Origin: Amyelois transitella
Lineage: Eukaryota; Arthropoda; Insecta; Lepidoptera; Pyralidae
Length of the DNA: 64,000 nt
Direction of reading: 5' to 3'
Assembly (NCBI RefSeq): GCF_032362555.1
Contig: NC_083506.1
Coordinates: 3,767,501 to 3,831,500, forward strand
Shown: positions 23,690 to 33,179 of the stretch, piece after piece
Numbering within the stretch: position 1 is the first letter of the stretch
Layout of the letters: the number at the start of each line of letters is the position of its first letter
Program-made: the position numbers and the translations under genes
Notes under the pieces: model-generated
Database searches by the model: none
The model's input: the letters and a program-made list of their open reading frames with translations, nothing else
Told to the model about the DNA's origin: nothing

Positions 23690-26600
23690 TTATTCCTCAT
23701 TTTGGTGTTCAGCCTCCTCGGTCTGGTTTTCTGGGTCATTTCTGAATTCAACCAATTCTTTATCAGTGTTTCCATTCACATTGACCATATCGCTGCTTCC
23801 CCCGCTGTTGCTAACAACACCATCAATATTAGACGTTTCAACATGTGACGAATGAGAAACCGCTACGTAATTTTCACCGTCTGCTGGCTTGTAGTTCATA
23901 TCAATTGGCTTGAAAGTTATTGGGTCGAATGTGATTGGCTCAAAAGTTATTGGCTTGAATGTGATTGGCTTGAATGGCTTGAAAACAATAGGTTTGAAAG
24001 TAATCGGCTCAAATGTTACTGGGTCGGGTATCTGTAAAGATTTTATAGTAATAATTGCTTCCTTATTTAGTTCGTTTTTCTATCTTTATCCGATACTGGG
24101 GAGACCATCAACTGTCAAGAGCCTCGAAAAGACTTAAAAGCTTCGTTCTACTTGATGGCTCAATGATGTAAATAATTAAAATACACCTATTCAGGCGATC
24201 ATCGCCTGAAAGTGTGTATTTTAATTCAAAGCCTTTTTCTTGATTGACTTTTACAATTTTCACAAAAAGAGAAGTACCTGGCACACTGGAAATAGTCCCT
24301 TAAGCGCTTTTTACGACATCCATAAGTTGATAACTAAACTTTTTAAACTTAAATTATAATCGATAAGTTAAAATTGTAACATCTCATTACCGCTCTAAAA
24401 TCTTTTCAGGGCAGGCGGAAGAGTTTAAAAGTTATTTTTAATAAAATATTTAACCTCCATCTATATAGAATACTTACCTTTGGCATCTGAAAGTGAGGCT
24501 GAAACAATAGAAAATTTAAATAAAGTCATTATTTTAATTTCCGTAACTTAAGGTTTCTAATGAGTAGTTAGAAATCGCGTTCAATGTGATGTTCCAGGTT
24601 TCTGTAAGTGGGATATATACAAACAATATAAGTATTTTTCTTTACGAGGTAAACAGAGCCAACGGTCCCGAAAAGGTGTGTGACACGTTCAGATGTGTGG
24701 CATAGTAATAGAATTGAGATTCTAATAGTGACAGGTTTTTTTTCTAACACAATAATATCAATTTAATTAATTCGCATTTGATTCCATTGAATATAGGTAG
24801 TATTTTGTTTCTTTTGCATTCTAAAAACATGAAATAAAAGGGTTGTTCGGGAAAGATTAAACAGTTAAAGTGAACGTTCGACTTTGTGTTGATTGTTTTC
24901 AAAATTATCATTTACCTTTTCGCTAGAGATCGCCAAACTGTAAATAATTATGAAAATTAGTAAACAACTAAAATAATTTATAGGTCTGCATCATACTAAT
25001 CAGAATTTCAAACTATAATACACTAATTTTCTTACCGTTGGAAACCTGAAACAATCGAAAGATTTAAATTAAAAAAAAATAATTGACATGTCATGTGCTT
25101 AATAAGAAAATTGGTGTCTTTTACATCAATTTTGTTTGCTCTACAATTGAAATTGTTAATGCATTCAAAGATACTCACACAAAAGGATCTTCGATATTTG
25201 GAGGATTTTTTCCCACTGAAACATAAAAATTAAGAAAATCGTAAAATTAAAATTTTTAATTAAAAGTTTTTAATATATTATAATTACTAATAATTACTAA
25301 TAACTACTTGTTTCTTGTACATGTAGAACAGAATGTTTTACCTTATAAATATATATAAAATAAATATAAATATGTACAGGACAAATTACACAGATTGGGT
25401 AAGCCTCGAAGTAAGTTCGAGGCTTGTGTTACGAGATACTAACTCAACGATACTATATTTTATAATAAATACTTATATGGATAATCATCCAAGACCCAGA
25501 CACATCAGAAAAAAGTTATTTTCTCATCATTCCCTGGCTGGAATTCGAACCCAAAACCTCCGTCGTCACAGACACGCGTACTACCGCTGCGCCACAGAGG
25601 CCGTTATTATATAATTAACTTACTTAATTTTTCCCAGGCCAGTAAATACTATTAGTATGGTTAGTTTTATTTTGTTTTGTCCTAATGATTTGTAATTATG
25701 GGTATGTATTTCAGTACTTTTGATTAATCTAAGATAAAGTTTGTCGTATGAGTAAGGTAAATATTGATATTGATTTTAAATTATTCTTAACCAATGATAC
25801 TTTTATTGGTTAAGAACAATATAAAATCTTACTTTGTAGTATAAAAATATTTCTTTTTTAAATACTCGTACCTTTTGTCTCCTTCACTTCACCATTATCA
25901 TTAACGACAAAAGTGGTCCCGCCAGTCTTGACAATATTGCCGTCCTTGTCTACACTTACACCACTCACAGACTTGACAGAAACACCATTGAAGACCTGCC
26001 CAGGCGCAGGTTTGGTGTTCTTAATGTCTGCTGGTGACGGTATGTTTATAGGAACGAAGTTTGGTTGGAAATGCTGGAATCCTTGGTTCAGATCAGGGAC
26101 ATACAGAGGAGGGGGTTGGGGAAGAGGTGGGAGTTGTCCAAAACCGGGTAAGGGAGGAGGCTGAGGCAGTGGAGGAACATACATCTGTAAATAATTTGTT
26201 TGATAATAAACATCACAAAGACGAAATCTACATGAGTGCAATTTTTTTTTATTATGCCTTTTCTATTCTACAAGTACTAATTTTATTAATCCAATCTGTG
26301 CAATTCTATTAATTAACATAAAAGATGATATGCTATTCACAAACAATATATCTAGAACTTTATATATAACACGACAAAATTATCTAAGTTTTGTGATATA
26401 TGTATTAGTTATCTTACCCTTTTGTATCTGAAAATAGGAAACAAACAAAATTATAGGCGATTTTGAAAGTACAAATGATTTTTGTTGGTATTTCTAAGTT
26501 ATTAAATCTTTTCTTCTTCAGAAAATGCGGTATGACTACGTATAGTAAAGTGAGCTCAGGAGAAAGCTGTACCATTTCGCCTTGATTGGTGTATGGGAGA

Positions 26601-27841
26601 TAAGTCTAGCTATCTGTCACGCTTTCATGTCTAAACTTCTGATTTTGATCATTTCATCTGGACAACCATCCTTTGGTAACATCTACTGGCCATTTTTTTA
26701 AAGAAGTATGTTTGTGGTAAACGTTGACTGGAAGAAATCCCATTAGGGATAAGTCCGCCATTGTACATATTCTTCTAAATCCAATTACTGTTTTGTAATT
26801 TGTTATAATTATTTTTATGTGCCATAAAGAGTTTACAAACAAACAAACTAACGTATAATAATATTTAAAGAAGTTCATTTTTAATCCTTGTTCAAGGAGT
26901 ACGATATAGACATGTAGGTAGACTACTGAGCAAACAAAATGAACTTACCCCTGTGGTGCATCGCTTTCTTCATCTACCCACACGTAGTCGGCTGAAGAAT
27001 AAAATTAATAAAAGAATCAGTGCATCTATTCATCTATTTTATCTTTTTTTTATCATAATTAAGGAAAATTGTTCGCTGTACAATATACAGTTATTCTTAT
27101 TTCTTGCTTCAAGTATAACTTAGAAAATTTACCTTCAGAGTGTTTGAGTACCAATAAAATGTAACTTATATTTAAAAGTTTGCTTTTTGTACAGCAAATT
27201 CTATGAAAGATTTATTTCTATGCAATCGGGGTACTAAAGAAGCTAGAGGCTAATATGTCACCTGAATTCCCATGAATGTGACCATAATGTGAAGTCCAAT
27301 GGAAACTGTTTGCAGTATGCATTATGAATTACATTCCTTACAAACTTTAACACTTCGTGAAATTAACACGTCTTGTCTCAGTTAATTAATTATTCGAATT
27401 ACAAGTTGTGAAATAATTGAGTTCATTTATATCGAATATCACTTTTTACTTGTTTGCACAAATGGACAACTGCGCGTTTATGTTGATGATATCATATTGT
27501 TATTCCTATTTAATTCGATGTCATTTGTTCGCCAGAACTAAGATCTGGATTGTTGAATGCGGTCGTGTGTGAACAATTTAATAGTGACTACAAAACAGTT
27601 ATTACTGCAATAATAGCGCAAAATAATAGTCATGATATTTAAGACAAAGAAGGAACAGATTGATTTATCAATCATACCAACTTACAAAATTCCATCTAAA
27701 ATTAATCTCTTGAAATCTAGTAGCTTCACAAATTTTTCTAGTATAATTAACCTTTATTTTAAATGTTCACCAAGTTGTAATTACCTACTTACCATTGGTG
27801 ACAGCGATGAACGAAAAGATAAGGAGTATGGTTGGCGCCAT
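23690..27841 (-). CDS. Two-domain proline-rich seroin-like silk protein (gene D)
   Basis: Eight exons on the minus strand: 27,793-27,841, 26,949-26,991, 26,418-26,427 (10 bp), 25,872-26,184, 25,179-25,215, 25,036-25,045 (10 bp), 24,478-24,498 (21 bp) and 23,690-24,031. They give 274 residues with closed phases. In order: signal peptide (MAPTILLIFSFIAVTN), an acidic start (DYVWVDEE), a proline-rich stretch (MYVPPLPQPPPLPGFG), then domain 1 (PSPADIKNTKPAPGQVF ... VVNDNGEVKETK). A linker (GKNPPNIEDPF) and repeats of the (T/V)F(K/E/D)PI type follow. Domain 2 then reads MNYKPADGENYVAVSHS ... DMVNVNGNTDKE, and the protein ends in an acidic Asn/Glu tail. Seroins with a proline-rich N-terminus are known silk components, secreted into the cocoon. 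The adjacent gene E is a tandem copy. Exon 7 has two AG acceptors 12 bases apart, so PHFQ may be optional. Confidence 0.82.
24173..24226. repeat. Hairpin, 26-bp arms, in intron 7 of gene D
   Basis: AATTAAAATACACCTATTCAGG... followed by its near-complement around ATCAT; about 23 of 26 arm bases pair. Likely MITE remnant. Confidence 0.7.
24600..24745 (-). repeat. SINE-A fragment in intron 6 of gene D
   Basis: TTACGAGGTAAACAGAGCCAA, GGTCCCGAAAAGG, then GAATTGAGATTCTAATAGTG. A second, more diverged piece lies near 24,085-24,170 and 24,280-24,330 in intron 7. Confidence 0.65.
25380..25604 (-). repeat. SINE-C, tRNA-derived, near full length
   Basis: Read on the minus strand it starts GGCCTCTGTGGCGCAGCGG (A box TGGCGCAGCGG) and has a B box GGGTTCGAATTCC, then a body ending CTTACTTCGAGGCTTACCC. 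The head is clearly tRNA-like. It lies in intron 4 of gene D, directly left of exon 4. A 3' piece of the same family is at 34,085-34,165. Confidence 0.8.
25772..25828. repeat. Hairpin, 24-bp arms, beside gene D exon 4
   Basis: GATTTTAAATTATTCTTAACCAAT pairs with the reverse complement at 25,805-25,828 (22 of 24). It begins only 44 bases from the exon 4 donor, on the intron side. Confidence 0.75.
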
Positions 27842-27886
27842 TTTATGGCGATGTTTATTTGTTCGTTACTTTTTTCGTGACTTTAA

Positions 27887-28004
27887 AGTTTTTTCAAGTA
27901 CTGTCGAAAATACACTGGGGTTTGGCTCACAAAATGCTTATTTAAATACATATTATTCATTACTTATTGTCTTTGGACACCAAGCTGTTCAAATAGTGAG
28001 ACGA
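27887..28004 (-). promoter_or_regulatory. Promoter of gene D, conserved with gene E
   Basis: Minus strand, from distal to proximal: CTATTTGAACAGCTTGGTG (27,976-27,994), ACAATAAGTAATGAATAATA (about 27,952-27,971), TATTTAAATA (27,939-27,948), an initiator-like CCAGTG about 30 bases on, and TTTTCGACAGTACTTGA in the 5' UTR. Each block recurs in the same order before gene E, while the bases between them have drifted. Confidence 0.65.
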
Positions 28005-28530
28005 ATGGCTGTTTCGCGCGAAAAATGTATTGAAGCAGTTTGATATGCCATGTCGATAACAAAACGTTTTGGTACAGTCACGTTTTTGTGATAAATATAG
28101 ACTGCATTGGAGATGTACACGTATACGACACTTAGTTTTTTTCTGAACAATTTAACCTGAAAATGTCTACTTTAGGTATACTTATTTCAACTTAAGGAAG
28201 GTGCTCAATCAAAAATATTTTTGGAATTTGCTATTAATAACAGACGCAGACTAAATAAACAATTAATAACACAACGAATCAATTTAATCCATGGAAAGTA
28301 GTAAATACAAAAAAAAATGGAGTTTGACAAAGATCATGTAATAGATCAGGTCATGAATTAGTTGCCTCGAAGTTAATCGAAGTTACTATTGCTACGATAT
28401 ATCAATGTATATATAAGACAAAATAAAAATGATTTTTTTTAGTAAGTAAGTAAAGTACACGAAAAGACTGAAAAACAGAATGCAATTTTTATTTTTTTTG
28501 ACACGGATACATTTTAGATTACAATACGTT

Positions 28531-30625
28531 TCAGTTGTCATTTTTTTCAGCTGAAGTATTCTGTGGGTCATCTTGATTTACAAATTCAACCGCTTCTCGA
28601 TCAGTTTCTCCATTGAGATTGACCATATCGTTGCTGCCCCCGCTGTTGCTAACCACTCCGTTGATGTTAGATGACTCGCTGTGTGTTGAATGAGATACCG
28701 CCACGAAGTTCTCACCGTCAGCTGGTTTGTAATTCATGTCTATAGGCTTGAATGTTATGGGCTCGAATGGCTTGAAAACATGAGGTTTGAAAACGTGGGG
28801 CTTCCTTTTAATTTTAACTGGTTCGGGAATCTGAAATATTAGATTGGTTTTGTTCAAATTATACTCTACACGGGAATTAAGGTATGATTCAATTATTATG
28901 AAGATGTTAACAATAACAATGTTACAAATGTTATTACATTATTCTGACTTTGATGTATTTATTCTAATAAGGGTTTCGTGAGAATGGTGTGAATGGCTGA
29001 ATGAATGTTTCTGGATTAACTTGGTTCTTTAGGTGCATTGAATGAGCTGAAATTGTTATTGAATAAATATTTGGCTACAATAATGTCAAAAAGTATATGT
29101 CTGAAAAAAATTATCTGTCTTGTCTGTCAAACTTTTATTATATAATCTCATACCAATACACCAAATCTTACCGATGGATAGCTGAAACAAGAAAAATTAA
29201 TTTAAAATATTGGCCTATTTTGCATAGATGTTAAAAATCGAAACTTGTTTCAAAATATAATCGCCTAAAAACAATATTCGTAAAAAAAAATTGATTTTAT
29301 GAAGATAATAAGTCATTAATATAAAATCTCTTAATATCGAAACAACTTACACGATGGGGTCTTCAATATTTGGCGGATTTTTTCCAACTGAAACCAAAAT
29401 ATTTATTATAAGTCAAGTTTTAGTCCGTCGAATGAGAGTACAATACACGTAAACTTACTTTTCAATCTAAAAGTTCATAAAAGGATACTAAATCTTTTCA
29501 TTTATAAAACCAGTTAAAAGAAAAGTTACCTTTAGTTTCCTTCACTTCTCCGTTATCATTGACAACAATAGTTGTCCCACCAGTTTTGACCGTATTGCCG
29601 TCCTTGTCTTTATCAAAACCACGTGTAGATTTCAATGAAACTCCACTGAAAACTTGACCAGGTTCCGGTTTGATATTTTTAATGTCTGCTGGGGATGGTA
29701 TATTTACAGAAGCGAAGGGTGAGGGAAAATGTTGGAAGCCTTGGCTGAAATCTCGAACGTATAGGGGAGGTGGTTGAGGAAGGGGAGGGAGGTAACCAAA
29801 TCCGGGTAGAGGAGGAGGCTGCATTAAAGGAGGAGTATACATCTGAAAATAAAGTATGAGCACTGAGTTGCTTAAAGGTATAAATAATGAATCACTTCTA
29901 CTAGATCGAACTATCTATTAAATAAGAAATTGTAATCGTCTGTAGTATCAGATTGCCTTACCCTTTTGTATCTGAAAAAAAAAAACAAAATAATATAAAA
30001 GCAAATAATTATAAAGAGTTATAAAATCTAATGGTAACTGTACTCTAAAATATTCTTTTGTGATGTTTAAACTACATATATTTTTTAATTCTCAATTCTA
30101 TCATTAAGTCATACAATTCCAGTGTTTTCGAGACTTTTGAATCTATCTTATATTTAGAATTCTTTTATAGCCAATAGTAATTTTAGAACTTACCCTGGAG
30201 GAGCTGGTGCTTCTTCTTCGTCATCCACCCACACATAGCCAGCTAAAACAAACAGATAATGAGTAGAAAAAGTTACCTTTCTGATACAAATCTTTTTAGA
30301 TCAATCACCTGTTTTTTTAATATTTTTGTAAATATATATTTATTTTTAGAGCTATCTTACGTAATAGTTTCACTTTTTTTCTTATTTACGTTACGTGGAA
30401 ACCTTAAATAATATTAGAAAATTAAATAAGTACTTACTACATTCTATTAGTATTTTTAAGAAGACGTTTAGGACCATCTTCAGTAATTTAGTATCAACGT
30501 TGCCTATTTTAATTTTATATTAAACTATTCAGAAAAACACCTTCTTAAAAACTATTTATATTAATTAAGTTCTTACCATTTACAAAGGAGACTAAAGAAA
30601 TGATAAGGATTATTATAGACGCCAT
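28531..30625 (-). CDS. Two-domain proline-rich seroin-like silk protein (gene E)
   Basis: Seven exons on the minus strand: 30,577-30,625, 30,194-30,242, 29,962-29,971 (10 bp), 29,530-29,842, 29,351-29,387, 29,172-29,181 (10 bp) and 28,531-28,830. They give 255 residues. The product parallels gene D: signal peptide (MASIIILIISLVSFVN), GYVWVDDEEEAPAPPG, YKR, proline-rich MYTPPLMQPPPLPGFG, domain 1 (SPADIKNIKPEPGQVFSGV ... VVNDNGEVKETK), linker GKNPPNIEDPI, basic IPEPVKIKRKPHVFKP, domain 2 (MNYKPADGENFVAVSHS ... DMVNLNGETDRE), acidic tail. Exon 4 is 313 bp in both genes, and the 10-bp exons encode the same or similar residues. It differs in having no counterpart of gene D's 21-bp exon 7 and fewer FKPIT repeats. 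A recent tandem duplicate of gene D, or the reverse. Confidence 0.82.
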
Positions 30626-30671
30626 TTTGTGGCGTATTAATTCTCTTTTTTGTTAATTCTTCTGATAATTA

Positions 30672-30785
30672 TAAAAGTTTCTCATGAACTGTCGAAAAAC
30701 CACTGGAGTATAGTGTACCAGATACCCATATAAATACATAATTATTCATTACTTGTTGTTCAACCACCAAGCTGTTCAAATAGAA
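30672..30785 (-). promoter_or_regulatory. Promoter of gene E, conserved with gene D
   Basis: Minus strand: CTATTTGAACAGCTTGGTGG (30,763-30,782), ACAACAAGTAATGAATAATT (about 30,741-30,760), TATTTATATG (30,727-30,736), CCAGTG (near 30,702-30,707) and TTTTCGACAGTTCATGAG in the 5' UTR, about 100 bases from TATA to ATG. Confidence 0.65.
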
Positions 30786-31969
30786 ACACTGAATGTTCCG
30801 CGCTTCTGGGAAAAGTTAATGAAAAGAGATAGGTAACTAGTAATTATGACAATAATTTATTAATCATTATTAGCTTGGTGTATAATTACTCACTCACCAA
30901 AGAATATATATTAAATTTTATGTTAAATAATCAATTTAAAAAACTTTACGAGTCTCATGTGCGTAGGAACTGAAAATTAGCATGAAGGTATGTTCCTTAA
31001 CAAATGTACGGGAACAATAAGAGAGGATGTCTCTAAAAATTACACGGAAACGGGAAATAAAGGACTTTTACGTATTATTAACCATTAGCGGAGCAGCGGG
31101 CATCATACAATTTTAAAAAATCTACGTTTGACAGATATTGCAATTCAGACTGAAATATTTTGCAGTATCTGATCATATTCTATCACTTGATCGAATAACT
31201 AACTTTTTAGCTGGTTTTAATTGTGTTAATCATGATCAAAAATATAATGTCATCATTTTTAATTCAGTTTGATTGAAACGTATGAAATTTTAGAACAAAT
31301 GTATAGATAAACTATTTCGGGCGTAGACAATGTTGCCAACCGTACCAATACTGGATTTCAACCGGACGCAGATTTGAGGTCAGTGTACCAACCGCAAGCG
31401 AGATGCGTTATTTTGTATAACTATTGCAATTAACTCTGTGACACACATAATATGCATAAATGGATGCATGACGTGAGCAAATTCATGTATCCGATTCTTA
31501 AAAAATCTTCTAATAAAGGAGATATTACCTTTTGGTCGGAATTCGGATCTTAAGATCTGTATTTCACCTTTGAAACAAAAATATAGGACATGATAAAATC
31601 TGTAACTTGCTATTTCACTGACTCACTTAAAAAAAACCCTCATTACATTCATGCTTATGACTAGAATACGAATGATATTTAACCTTACTCTAAGTAGTAG
31701 TACCTATACAATACTAACTCAATGGATTGTTTAGTCACATGAATCACTTTATGGAATCTGTTCTGAAACTGTTTGTTCATGTGTACATACATATAAGATA
31801 GAGTACGACCGCGACCCACTCTCTCTCTCTCTCTCTCTCATCTTTGCGCATTCCCAGGTATTCCCTTAACCATAAGGCTTCGAGGCCTGGGGTCCGCTTT
31901 CCGGCATTTATCATTGTCATATCTAGAACCCTCCGGTCTATCACTATTATAGTATGCCTTAGTATTCAA

Positions 31970-32056
31970 CAAGCCTATTATCATGTTAATAATATTGTAT
32001 CACAGCTCAGCGTCAATGCGGATCCCACAAGGAATTCGGACATTGGATTTCCCAAC
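31970..32056 (+). repeat. 87-bp repeat, copy 1 of 2
   Basis: Core TCATGTTAATAATATTGTAT, CACAGCTCAGCGTCAATGCG and GGAATTCGGACATTGGATTT. Nearly identical to 32,860-32,947 in the same orientation, 890 bases away. Open frames cross the two copies in different frames, so it is not a conserved exon. Confidence 0.85.
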
Positions 32057-32859
32057 ATTTTATTGAATCAAATGGCTATATTGTTTCCGAACCAATATTA
32101 GATAACCTATCAATATATACATAAATGAAATGATATCATTTGTTTTTAATATCAATCAACTAGTTTTGGCACGCTGCATCGCCCTCGTAAAATCTGTCCT
32201 TTGACCCCACGCCAACTCTAATATCCAAAATTCAGGAAGAACAGTTCCGTGGTTTAACTTTGAAAACATATGAGAAAAAGTCATGATCGTATATATATAT
32301 GTATGTAAGTGCATTTAAATGATGTGTATGACAAGTCAGTGATGAGTGCGTAACCCTGACACGACACGCGTGACCCCGGGCCCGTGATCGTCACATACAG
32401 ACCGTCAAGTTCACTGAACGATACCTATTACAAAATATTACGTATTCTATTACCACATGCGCAAGGGCAGATTTTATGTTCTATGTTTGACATTGAAAAG
32501 GACTGAAGTAACAGAAATCAGCTTTCTGTGATTGTGTGATGTTAGATCACAGCTTTTAATCGCCTCCTACGACATCTGTAGTTGGTAATGGAGTGGTCCT
32601 TTACTATGTTGGAAAACATTTTATTGGAAACAACTTATAAATGGCTATTCATCAAATTGGTAATTGTAAACTTTATCTATATAAGGTTTATAATGTACTG
32701 ATATGTAATAGCGTATAAATATCACTGGTTTTATGCCAATATTTTTTTAATTTATAGTATAAAAGACATCAACGCATTCTTATGATATGCTCACCAAAAA
32801 AGTGAAGAATAATGTATTCATTTTATTGTCTGAATGTAAGTTTAGCAATTCATTATATA

Positions 32860-32947
32860 ACAAGACTATTATCATGTTAATAATATTGTATCACAGCTCA
32901 GCGTCAAAGCGGATCCCACAAGGAATTCGGACATTGGATTTCCCAAC
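32860..32947 (+). repeat. 87-bp repeat, copy 2 of 2
   Basis: Differs from copy 1 at only a few positions (for example GTCAAAGCGG for GTCAATGCGG). Flanks are unrelated, so it is a dispersed element or a local transposed copy, not a tandem array. Confidence 0.85.
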
Positions 32948-33179
32948 CTCTTATAAACCTCCATTATCCGTGTCAAACAATAAGACAGTTAACTGCATAA
33001 GGAAAGTTAACGACTGGAGGGGGAAGCAGGCTCCTCAGGACGTCGTCTCCACCGCGGCGCAGTGGATTTTCTGAAGGCTGCGGCGCGGGCCGCATGCCAA
33101 CATCGCAGTTGACCTCGCCCGACCCTATTAAAACAAGATACATCGACAACTCGACATAGTATCTCCTTTATTCCCAACC

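Larger units (their letters stand above)
30790..33120. other. Strand-switch spacer between the two gene clusters
   Basis: No exon chain seen. It contains a short CT microsatellite (31,821-31,840), a SINE-B fragment (31,845-31,905), a SINE-A fragment (32,555-32,610) and a pair of near-identical 87-bp repeats. Base composition turns GC-rich from about 33,005, just ahead of gene F. All genes to the left are minus and all to the right are plus. Confidence 0.6.

Noticed and set aside
25500-25604. Possible tRNA gene with A and B boxes
   Set aside because: The promoter boxes belong to a SINE head, and the sequence past the B box is SINE body, not an acceptor stem.
25913-26312. Gly-rich plus-strand frames over gene D exon 4
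   Set aside because: They are antisense shadows of the proline-rich exon (CCN codons read as GGN). The minus-strand frame has splice signals and a paralogue.
31821-31840. CT microsatellite
   Set aside because: Ordinary simple repeat with no gene or repeat boundary attached.
32787-33074. 95-codon ATG frame before gene F
   Set aside because: It crosses the 87-bp repeat, which is read in a different frame in its other copy, and it overlaps gene F's GC-rich promoter region. No signal peptide.
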